DNA of 64,000 nucleotides from Bog-473 sp963750075 (GTDB lineage Bacteria; Actinomycetota; Acidimicrobiia; Acidimicrobiales; RAAP-2), in NCBI GenBank assembly GCA_963750075.1, contig CAVVPG010000005.1, positions 248,001-312,000 on the forward strand, given 5' to 3'. Below are positions 55,442 to 62,344 of the stretch, one piece after another. Position 1 is the stretch's first letter. Each line of letters starts with the position of its first letter. Made by a program: the position numbers and the translations under genes. Below the pieces are notes generated by a model. That model ran no database searches. It worked only from the letters and a program-made list of their open reading frames with translations, and was not told where the DNA came from.

Positions 55442-56440
55442 ATGTGCACCCGGGTTGTGCCCGACAGCACCGGGCTGGCTGAGCGCCCGCTGCGGAAGCG
55501 TCGGCCCTCCGCGCTCGCGCTTGTCATCGCGGCGGCGGCAGTGGTACTCGTGTCACAGCCCTCGTTCGCGTCCGAGCACAAGCTCCGGGCGTCTGTTTTG
55601 CGGCGTGTCGCGGCAGGCCGCGCCATCGACGCCAGGTACTTCGAATCCGGCGCATGCGTCGAGTTCACCCCGACGTCGGGTGACCGCCACCTGACCGTCT
55701 TCCTCGATGCCGGCCACGGCGGCCTCGACCCGGGGGGCGTGGGCGAGACCGCGTCGGGCCAGACCATTTACGAAGCCGACGAGACGCTTCCGGTCGAGCT
55801 CGACACGATGAAGCAGCTCCGATCAAAGGGGTTCACGGTGGTGGTGTCGCGAACGGAGGCCGAGACGGTGATCCGTCCCCAGCCTGGCGATGTGTCGGGA
55901 GGCCTGTTCACGGTGCAGGGCGTGCACGACGACGTGGCGGCCCGCGACATCTGCGCCAACACGGCCAAGGCGAACGTCCTCGTCGGCATCTACTTCGACG
56001 CCGGAGGCTCCTCGTACGACGCCGGCAGCGTGACGGGGTACGACACCGCCCGATCCTTCTCGGGACAGAACTTCCGCCTCGCGACGCTGATCCAGAACGA
56101 CGTCCTCGGTGCCATGAACGCGCAAGGCTGGGGGATCCCGAACCTCGGGGTGGTCGATGACAGCCAGCTCGGCGGCCCGGCGCTCAGCACCGCCGGCGCC
56201 GACTACGGGCATCTGCTGTTGCTCGGTCCGGCCGATCCCGGATGGTTCACCACGCCGAGCCAGATGCCGGGGGCGCTCATCGAGCCCCTCTTCATCACCG
56301 ACCCCTTCGAGGGCTCCCACGCCGCCAGCCCATCGGGCCAGGAAGTGATCGCGGGTGGCCTGGCCCAGGCGATTGAGCAGTTCTTGCCGCCGCCGCGGGG
56401 CCAGACTTCCGGGGCTTCTACGCACGCTCCGCGCATGTGA
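55442..56440 (+). CDS. N-acetylmuramoyl-L-alanine amidase-like protein (Amidase_3)
   Basis: A 332-residue exported amidase-fold protein that would cleave the lactyl amide of peptidoglycan. A signal peptide (hydrophobic 24-40) precedes the catalytic domain with DAGHGG (zinc ligand H92) and E111. The third zinc ligand, normally His in a strand reading like SIHxNA, is Tyr184 in VGIYFDAGG. So the site is incomplete and the enzyme may be inactive, use a different ligand, or bind cell wall. The lipoprotein gene starts 16 bases after its stop. Confidence 0.85.
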   Translation: MCTRVVPDSTGLAERPLRKRRPSALALVIAAAAVVLVSQPSFASEHKLRASVLRRVAAGRAIDARYFESGACVEFTPTSGDRHLTVFLDAGHGGLDPGGVGETASGQTIYEADETLPVELDTMKQLRSKGFTVVVSRTEAETVIRPQPGDVSGGLFTVQGVHDDVAARDICANTAKANVLVGIYFDAGGSSYDAGSVTGYDTARSFSGQNFRLATLIQNDVLGAMNAQGWGIPNLGVVDDSQLGGPALSTAGADYGHLLLLGPADPGWFTTPSQMPGALIEPLFITDPFEGSHAASPSGQEVIAGGLAQAIEQFLPPPRGQTSGASTHAPRM

Positions 56441-56456
56441 GAAGCAACCGCTGAGC

Positions 56457-57572
56457 ATGTCCCTTGGTGACCACGGCGGCGCACAACGGGCGCTGGCGAC
56501 CGGTCTCGTGCTCTGCTTCGCCCTGGTCCTCGCCGCGTGCACCAACGGCACGTCGACCCCCCGCGCCGCTCAGGCGACGTCGTCGGGCCGGTCAGGCGCA
56601 GGTTCGCTCCCTGTGCCCCGCACGACGACGACCACGACTGTCGCCCCGACCACCTCGACGTCACAGGCCCCGAAGACGCCGGTCCCCCTCCCGGCGCCGG
56701 CGTCATTGATTCCATTCACCTCGCCGGCACCGGAGGGCGAAGGCAGCTGGAGCGCCGCGGGGCGCTCAGTGAGCGGCATTCCGGCCGTCTACGAGACGGC
56801 GCTGGTACCCCCCGGCGGCACCGAGGCGGCAGGGATCGCTTGGATGGACACCCACCTCCTCTCGGCAACGCTGTACTCGGGCTCCAAGAGCCCCGGCGGT
56901 GGCCCATACGAGTTCACCGCACCGGTCCAACCCGCGCAGGCCGCGACGCTGGTCGCTGCCTTCAACGGAGGCTTCATGATGAGCGCCGCCCAGGGCGGCT
57001 ATTACACGGAGGGCCGCACCGTCGTCCCCTTGGTGGCCGGAGCGGCATCACTCGTGATTTCCGCCAACGGGTCGGTGAGCGTCGGCGCATGGGGCACCGA
57101 CGTGTCCATGACACCCGAGGTGGTCGCCGTCCGGCAGAACCTGGTTCCGCTCGTTGCGGACGGTCAACCGACGGCCCAGGCGACCGGCCCCAACTGGCAG
57201 GCCTGGGGAGACACGTGTGGTGCCACCTCGTGCTCCTCGACGGTCCCAGGGATTGAGAACCAGTGGCGATCGGGTGCGGGCGTCACGGCAGACGGCGCTC
57301 TCGTGTACACCGCCGGGCCCGATCTGACACCGTTGCAACTCGCCCAGCTGCTCACGCAAGCGGGGGTCATCCGAGGCATGGAGCTGGACATCAACCCAAA
57401 TTGGCCCGTCTTCGCCACCTACGCAGCGTCGACGCCGAACGGGCTGGCCGCGCCGTCGAACGGGAGCAGTCTCCAGCCCAACAGTGTGCAGAACGCCGCG
57501 ACCTTCTTCAATCCGGCATGGGCGCGTGACTTCATAACCATGTCAACGGCTGCGACCACGGTCGCCGGCTAG
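56457..57572 (+). CDS. Phosphodiester glycosidase (NAGPA-like/DUF2233) lipoprotein
   Basis: A 371-residue exported lipoprotein. The lipobox is LAAC (FALVLAACTNG), then a Ser/Pro/Thr-rich linker and the NAGPA domain with AFNGGFMM, GGYYTEGRTVVPL and MELDINPNWPVF. The family removes GlcNAc from phosphodiesters or cleaves glycosidic links in wall polymers. ATG 56457 gives the lipobox; a longer in-frame start at 56355 overlaps the amidase. Tight spacing to the amidase suggests coordinated wall-polymer remodelling. Confidence 0.88.
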   Translation: MSLGDHGGAQRALATGLVLCFALVLAACTNGTSTPRAAQATSSGRSGAGSLPVPRTTTTTTVAPTTSTSQAPKTPVPLPAPASLIPFTSPAPEGEGSWSAAGRSVSGIPAVYETALVPPGGTEAAGIAWMDTHLLSATLYSGSKSPGGGPYEFTAPVQPAQAATLVAAFNGGFMMSAAQGGYYTEGRTVVPLVAGAASLVISANGSVSVGAWGTDVSMTPEVVAVRQNLVPLVADGQPTAQATGPNWQAWGDTCGATSCSSTVPGIENQWRSGAGVTADGALVYTAGPDLTPLQLAQLLTQAGVIRGMELDINPNWPVFATYAASTPNGLAAPSNGSSLQPNSVQNAATFFNPAWARDFITMSTAATTVAG

Positions 57573-57654
57573 TGCACCAAGGCGTGACCGCTCGAAATTC
57601 CGGGAACGGATGATCGACCACTCATAACCCGAAGGTCGGCCTCTACCCACAGCC

Positions 57655-57816
57655 CTATTCGCCGGTAAAGCGGAACTCCGACTCCCAGGGACCATCGGAA
57701 TGGACGACCTCCCAATAGCGCTTTGCGATGTTCTCGGGATCGAAGGCGGTGCCCGCCACGATCTGCCCGGCGATCGTCAGTGTCGCCACGCGGATGCCAT
57801 CCGGCTCGTCGGTCAT
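57655..57816 (-). CDS. Small hypothetical protein (53 aa) downstream of HxlR regulator
   Basis: Below the usual size cut-off. It begins ATG ACC GAC GAG with AAGGAGG 7 bases upstream, an ideal ribosome site, and starts 17 bases after the HxlR stop. The sequence opens MTDEPDGIRV and ends FRFTGE at a TAG; it is hydrophilic with an aromatic centre and no membrane segment. No family recognised. The strong ribosome site and position support a real gene, possibly cotranscribed with the regulator. Confidence 0.5.
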   Translation of the reverse strand: MTDEPDGIRVATLTIAGQIVAGTAFDPENIAKRYWEVVHSDGPWESEFRFTGE

Positions 57817-57833
57817 CGCTGGTCCTCCTTACA

Positions 57834-58367
57834 TCAGGCTGTGCCGGCGTCGCTCGAGGTGAGCGCTTCCCCGGCCGCTCCTCGGAGCGAACCAGCTCGC
57901 TGTGAGGCGATCAGGTCCTCGACGGCTCCGGGTCCGCGCCGTGCCCTGACGTCGGTGGCCGCGATCGGCTCCCCGCACGAGGAGCACGTCATCACCGCGT
58001 CGACCACCTGCCCACAGGCGCGATGGACGAGCACCAACGGCGGGCCGTCCGGCGCTGCGTGGGTGTCCCCCCACTGCCGCATGGCAGTCAGCACGGGCCA
58101 CAGGTCCCGGCCCTTTGGGGTGAGGCGGTAGTCATGGCGCAGGGGTCGCTCGCTATAGGGCGTCCGCTCGAGCACTCCGGTCGTGACGAGGTGGGCAAGA
58201 CGCTGGTTCAGCACGTTGCGAGAGATCCCGAGGCGCTCTTGGAACTGATCGAACCGGGTCACTCCGAGAAAGGCGTCGCGCACGATCAGCATCGACCACC
58301 ACTCGCCCACCACCTCGAGGCACTGGGCCACGGAACAGTGCATGTCGGAAAAGCTCTTGCGTTCCAC
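57834..58367 (-). CDS. HxlR family transcriptional regulator
   Basis: A 177-residue winged-helix regulator of the HxlR group. The opening Cys in HCSVAQCLEVVGEWW, then LIVRDAFLGVTRFDQFQERLGISRNVLNQRLAHLVTTGVLERTPYSERPLRHDYRLT, is canonical. HxlR proteins sense electrophiles or disulfide stress through a conserved cysteine; the C-terminal CSSC pair could also bind metal. GTG 58367 is the best start; ATG 58343 is also possible. It is divergent from a PaaI thioesterase gene with an inverted repeat between. Confidence 0.9.
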   Translation of the reverse strand: MERKSFSDMHCSVAQCLEVVGEWWSMLIVRDAFLGVTRFDQFQERLGISRNVLNQRLAHLVTTGVLERTPYSERPLRHDYRLTPKGRDLWPVLTAMRQWGDTHAAPDGPPLVLVHRACGQVVDAVMTCSSCGEPIAATDVRARRGPGAVEDLIASQRAGSLRGAAGEALTSSDAGTA

Positions 58368-58396
58368 CTTCTGGACCGTAGTGGGTTGCGTTATAG

Positions 58397-58415
58397 AACT
58401 CAATAGTTTAGAGTT
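58397..58415. promoter_or_regulatory. Inverted repeat, candidate HxlR operator
   Basis: AACTC and GAGTT face each other across nine AT-rich bases, followed by another AACTC within the first codons of the thioesterase gene. The 54-base divergent region must hold both promoters; TATAGA at 58393-58398 could be a -10 box. Confidence 0.5.
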
Positions 58416-58421
58416 AGTTTC

Positions 58422-58988
58422 GTGACAGAACTCACAGAAGTGGCGCAGCGACCTTCGGGCGTGGAACACGGCCGACACCGGGAAGTGACGTGGCAGGACC
58501 CGCTGGTCGGTGCCGCTCTCGCGCTCGAGATGAGCGGACTGGACTACCTGCGGGCGGTGGCCGACGGCACCATCCCCCGACCGCCGGTCGCCGCTCTGCT
58601 CGGCATGGCCATTGACCGCATCGACCCGGGCCAGGTCGCGTTCGGCCTGGACGTGGGAGAGCATCTCTACAACCCGATCGGTTCGGTCCACGGCGGCATC
58701 TTCGCGACGCTGCTCGACTCAGCAATGGGTTGCGCCGTGCACTCGACCTTGCCCGCCGGGCGGGCCTATACGACCCTCGAGCTCACGGTCAACTTCGTCA
58801 AGGCGCTCACCGTGGACACGCCGAAAGTGACGGCGATGGGAGCGGTGCTCAGCGCAGGCCGTCGCGTCGCCACAGCGTCGGGTCGCCTTGTCGGTCCGGG
58901 AGGCACCCTGTTCGCGCACGCCACCACGACGTGTCTGATCTTCGACGCCGCAGTTGCTCCGGGACCTGTGACCACTCACGCGAGTTGA
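58422..58988 (+). CDS. PaaI-type hotdog thioesterase
   Basis: A 188-residue hotdog-fold thioesterase. The active-site helix is PIGSVHGGIFATLLDSAMGCA, followed by TTLELTVNFVKAL and GAVLSAGRRVATASGRLVG. It releases CoA from aromatic or short acyl-CoA, as PaaI does in phenylacetate degradation. GTG start; no ribosome site is clear and translation may be leaderless. It is divergent from an HxlR regulator and followed 69 bases later by an SDR, so they may form one stress- or acid-responsive unit. Confidence 0.9.
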   Translation: MTELTEVAQRPSGVEHGRHREVTWQDPLVGAALALEMSGLDYLRAVADGTIPRPPVAALLGMAIDRIDPGQVAFGLDVGEHLYNPIGSVHGGIFATLLDSAMGCAVHSTLPAGRAYTTLELTVNFVKALTVDTPKVTAMGAVLSAGRRVATASGRLVGPGGTLFAHATTTCLIFDAAVAPGPVTTHAS

Positions 58989-59057
58989 CAGTCAACGGCA
59001 CATCCGTTCAACCCTCAATTGTCTGACACATCGAACCCTTCAAAGGAGGCAACCATC

Positions 59058-59756
59058 ATGGATATTGACGGACGAATCGCTCTCGTCACCGGCGCCAACC
59101 GCGGACTCGGCAGACACTTGGCCCAACAGCTACGCGATCGAGGAGCCGTTGTGTACGCTGCGGCGCGCAACCCCGACTCGGTGGACCTGGACGGCGTAAA
59201 ACCGATCCAGCTCGATGTCACCGATGAAGCATCGATCGCCAGGGCTGCAGACGCGGCACGTGGCGTCTCCATCCTCATAAACAACGCGGGATCCTCGACC
59301 CGGTGCTCCCTCCTGGCCGGCCCGATCGGAGACATCCGGATGGAGATGGACACGCACTACTTCGGTTCGCTCCTCGTGACCCGTGCCTTCGCTCCCCAGC
59401 TCGCCCAAGCCGACGGGAGCGCGGTCCTCAACATCCTCTCGGTTCTGGCGTGGATCAATTTCCCTGCGTCCGGCGCATACTGTGCCGCCAAGTCAGCCGC
59501 GTGGTCGATGACCAATGCCCTTCGTCAAGAGCTCGCCAGCCAGGGCACCAAAGTGAGCGCGCTGCACGTCGGCTATATGGACACCGACATGACCGCCGGC
59601 ATCACGGATCCCAAGAGCGACCCGGCCGACGTAGCCCGGATCGCACTCGACGGCATCGAGAAGGGAAACCCCGAGATCCTGGCCGACGAAATCAGCGCGT
59701 CGGTTCAGGGCCTCCTGGCAAAAGGTGTGTCGGGGCTCTACCCCCAGTTTGCCTAG
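59058..59756 (+). CDS. Short-chain dehydrogenase/reductase
   Basis: A 232-residue SDR. The cofactor motif is TGANRGLGRHLA, NNAG follows, and the catalytic serine (ILSVLAWINFPASG) is with YCAAK. It is a shorter, classical SDR of unknown substrate. AAAGGAGG precedes ATG 59058, which fixes the start; an in-frame ATG at 59019 would overlap the gap without a ribosome site. Confidence 0.93.
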   Translation: MDIDGRIALVTGANRGLGRHLAQQLRDRGAVVYAAARNPDSVDLDGVKPIQLDVTDEASIARAADAARGVSILINNAGSSTRCSLLAGPIGDIRMEMDTHYFGSLLVTRAFAPQLAQADGSAVLNILSVLAWINFPASGAYCAAKSAAWSMTNALRQELASQGTKVSALHVGYMDTDMTAGITDPKSDPADVARIALDGIEKGNPEILADEISASVQGLLAKGVSGLYPQFA

Positions 59757-59864
59757 GCAGCTCGCGCATTGGGCGCCGTAGGCAAAGATGGACATGGAAC
59801 TTGTAGGGACGGGTTGGAGCCGAACGTTCGCCATACCCGGCCCTGGGTCCGATCGACTATTGAC

Positions 59865-59884
59865 TGACTGACTCATTCAGTTCA
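59865..59884. promoter_or_regulatory. Inverted repeat upstream of TetR gene
   Basis: ACTGA (59867-59871) and TCAGT (59877-59881) are perfect inverted arms with a 5-base centre; the match extends imperfectly to TGACTGA and TCAGTTCA. It lies 10-30 bases before the TetR ATG, fitting an autoregulatory site. Confidence 0.4.
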
Positions 59885-59894
59885 TCATCGAGTA

Positions 59895-60590
59895 ATGGTC
59901 CGGACGCCCCCCGCAGAACGGTTGACGGAGGTGGCCGACGCGGCAACCCGCGTGTTCGGCAAGCTCGGCTACCGCCGGACGCGGATGGCGGATGTGGCCG
60001 CCGAAGCAGGGCTGTCGTCCGGGAGCGTGTTCACCTACGTGGAGAGCAAGGAAGCGCTCTTCCACCTGGTCTTCGCGAAGGGCTTCGGTCAGTTCGCCGA
60101 GGGCCTGCCACCCCTCCCCCTGGCCACGCCCGCCCCCGGCGAGACGGTCCGTTTGATTGAGAAAGGACTGCGAAGAGCGGAGGCGCCGCGCCTCATGGCG
60201 GCGCTGCAAGAGCGCGAACCTCGGGACATTCGCGCCGAACTGAGCGGGATCGTGGAGGAGCGCTACGGATTGCTCGAGAATCTGTGGCCGCTTCTTGCCG
60301 TGATCGAACGGTCCGCCGTCGACCTGCCGGAGCTCGAGGAGTTCTACTACCGGAGGGCACGACCCGCGTACCTGGGGCGGTTGGTCCGATACCTCGAGGA
60401 GCGCGTGGCGGGCGGTTACTTCACGTCCATGGCCGACTCCGAGGTGGCGGCCCGCATCGTGTCGGAGACGATCGTGTGGTTCGCGTGGCACCGACACGAA
60501 GGCCGGGACGCCATGGTCTTTGACGACAACCGCACCCGACGCACCGTCGTCGAGTTCATCTGCGCAGCTCTACTCGAGGACGACCAGTGA
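59895..60590 (+). CDS. TetR family transcriptional regulator
   Basis: A 231-residue regulator. The helix-turn-helix is at about residues 10-55 (MADVAAEAGLSSGSVFTYVESKEALF). The C-terminal domain includes LWPLLAVIERSAVDLPELEEFYYRRA. ATG 59895 has no strong ribosome site. GTGA overlap couples it to the GT39 gene, and an inverted repeat lies just upstream. The ligand is not known. Confidence 0.93.
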   Translation: MVRTPPAERLTEVADAATRVFGKLGYRRTRMADVAAEAGLSSGSVFTYVESKEALFHLVFAKGFGQFAEGLPPLPLATPAPGETVRLIEKGLRRAEAPRLMAALQEREPRDIRAELSGIVEERYGLLENLWPLLAVIERSAVDLPELEEFYYRRARPAYLGRLVRYLEERVAGGYFTSMADSEVAARIVSETIVWFAWHRHEGRDAMVFDDNRTRRTVVEFICAALLEDDQ

Positions 60591-62121
60591 CCGGTACGGC
60601 CGTCGAGGCTCGACCGAGTCCGCCTCTCGAGGAGCCGGGATCGGCCTTGCCGCCCCTCCGAAAGGGTCCGGTGTTCGGCATCGCACTCGCAATGGCGGGA
60701 CTCGAGCTGGCCGTCTCCGCCAGGTACGGATATCACCGCGACGAGCTGTATTTCCTGGCGTGTGCCCACCATTTGGCATGGGGCTATGTCGATCAACCGC
60801 CCCTAGTGCCATTCGTCGCCTGGCTCTCGCCCAAGCTGTTCGGAGCCTCGGTGGTTTCGTTGCGCGTGTTTTCGGCTCTCGCTGGTGGAACCGCCGTCGT
60901 GTTCACCGCTCTGACGGCGCGTGAACTCGGCGGTCGCTGGAGAGCACAGGTCTTGGCGGCATTGGCGGCGGCAACGTCGCCTCAGCTCTTGGCCGCTTTT
61001 CATCTGCTCTCGACCACCGCGTTCGATGTCTTCTTCTGGTCGGCGATCACGCTGCTCGTGGTTCGGCTGCTTCGCACGGGAAATGAGAGGTTGTGGCTGG
61101 CCGTAGGCGCGGTGACGGGCGTCGCCCTCCTGAACAAGTTCAATGTGGCGTTCCTCGTCGTCGGGCTTGCTGCGGGTCTGCTCCTAGACGGTCGGCGTCG
61201 AATGCTGCGCAGCCCGTGGCTCTGGGCGGGTTGCGCTCTGTCGCTCGCCATCTGGTCGCCCAATATCGCTTGGGACGCGCAACACGACTGGGCGGCCGTT
61301 GCCATGATGCACAGCCTCCACCAGGAGAACTCGACGCTCGGAGCATCGCTGGCCTTCATCCCCGAGCAGCTCATCGTGGTGGAGCCGGTACTGGCCGTTT
61401 TTTGGATCGCCGGCCTCCGGCGATTGCTCGGTCACCCTTTCGGGAGGCCCCTTGGTTATGCATTTCTCGTGATGCTGGTGCTCTATGCAGTGACCGGTGC
61501 CAAGTCCTACTACCTCGCTGGTGGGTACTACATGCTCTTTGCCGCCGGAGGAATGTGGGCGGAAGAGAGACTCCTTCACAGAGCTCCCGCGAAAGGTGTG
61601 CGCGGTTGGGTTGCACTGATGGTTGTAGGAGCGGTGGTGGCGATGCCACTCACCTTGCCAGTGTTGCCGGCCAGCGCTCTCGCCAAAGGACCCTGGGACG
61701 GGGGATCAACAAGGACCTCAGCGCGACGGTGGGTTGGCCGAGTCTCGTGGGACAGATCGCTGCGAGCGCAAACCGCTTGCCGGTGTCGGAGCGAGCGAAT
61801 CTCGTGATCTACACGGGGGATTACGGCGCCGCTGGTGCGGTGGAGCTCTACGGCGCTCAATACGATTTGCCCTACGCCATCAGCGGCGACAACACCTACT
61901 GGTGGTGGGGGCCAAACGGTGCGGAGACCGGGGCGACCACGATTGCCGTCGACCTGTCCAAGCAATATCTCCAGACCATCTTCACGGAAGTCACTCCCGC
62001 TGGCACCGTTGCCACTCCCAACGGAGTCTGGACCGAAGAGCGGGGCGACCCGATCTGGATCTGTCGTGGCCAAAGGATCAGTTGGGCCCAGGCGTGGCCA
62101 GCCGCACGGCACTACGGCTAG
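60587..62121 (+). CDS. GT39-type glycosyltransferase (ArnT/PMT-like) membrane protein, frameshifted
   Basis: About 511 residues when repaired. The N-terminal extracytoplasmic acidic loop DELYFLACAHHLAWGYVDQPPLVPFVAWL is the GT39 signature, and about ten hydrophobic helices follow (for example LLVVRLLRTGNERLWLAVGAV). Residues to about 373 are in the first frame; after the five-G run at 61700-61704 the frame changes and continues to 62121, with YGAAGAVELYGAQYDLPYAISG. One extra G restores DGGINKDL. It uses a polyprenyl-phosphate sugar to glycosylate a lipid or protein. GTG start overlaps the TetR stop. Confidence 0.87.
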
Positions 62122-62257
62122 AGGTTCCGACGGCGCCTTGGCAGCAGGCGTGCTGAGACGCAAGTCGTGAATCAGCCGGCCTTGCGGGTGCCAGGATCGC
62201 TTGAGGGGTGGGCGGCTTTGAGGCTCTTCCCAAGGTGTCACCCAATGACTTTTCGAT

Positions 62258-62280
62258 GTTATAACAATTATTGTTATAAC
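62258..62280. promoter_or_regulatory. 23-base perfect palindrome, strong candidate operator
   Basis: Two GTTATAAC half-sites (each itself a palindrome) at 62258-62265 and 62273-62280 flank AAT-T-ATT, giving 11-base perfect arms around one central base. It is 65 bases before the monooxygenase start, in AT-rich DNA within a GC-rich window. Such sites suit a dimeric TetR-, MarR- or GntR-type regulator. The nearest regulator is the TetR at 59895. Confidence 0.7.
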
Positions 62281-62344
62281 ATGCTTTCTGGAGTCTGCCG
62301 CCTTTCTGTGTGAGCGGTGAGACGACCAGAGTGGGAGGAACGCA

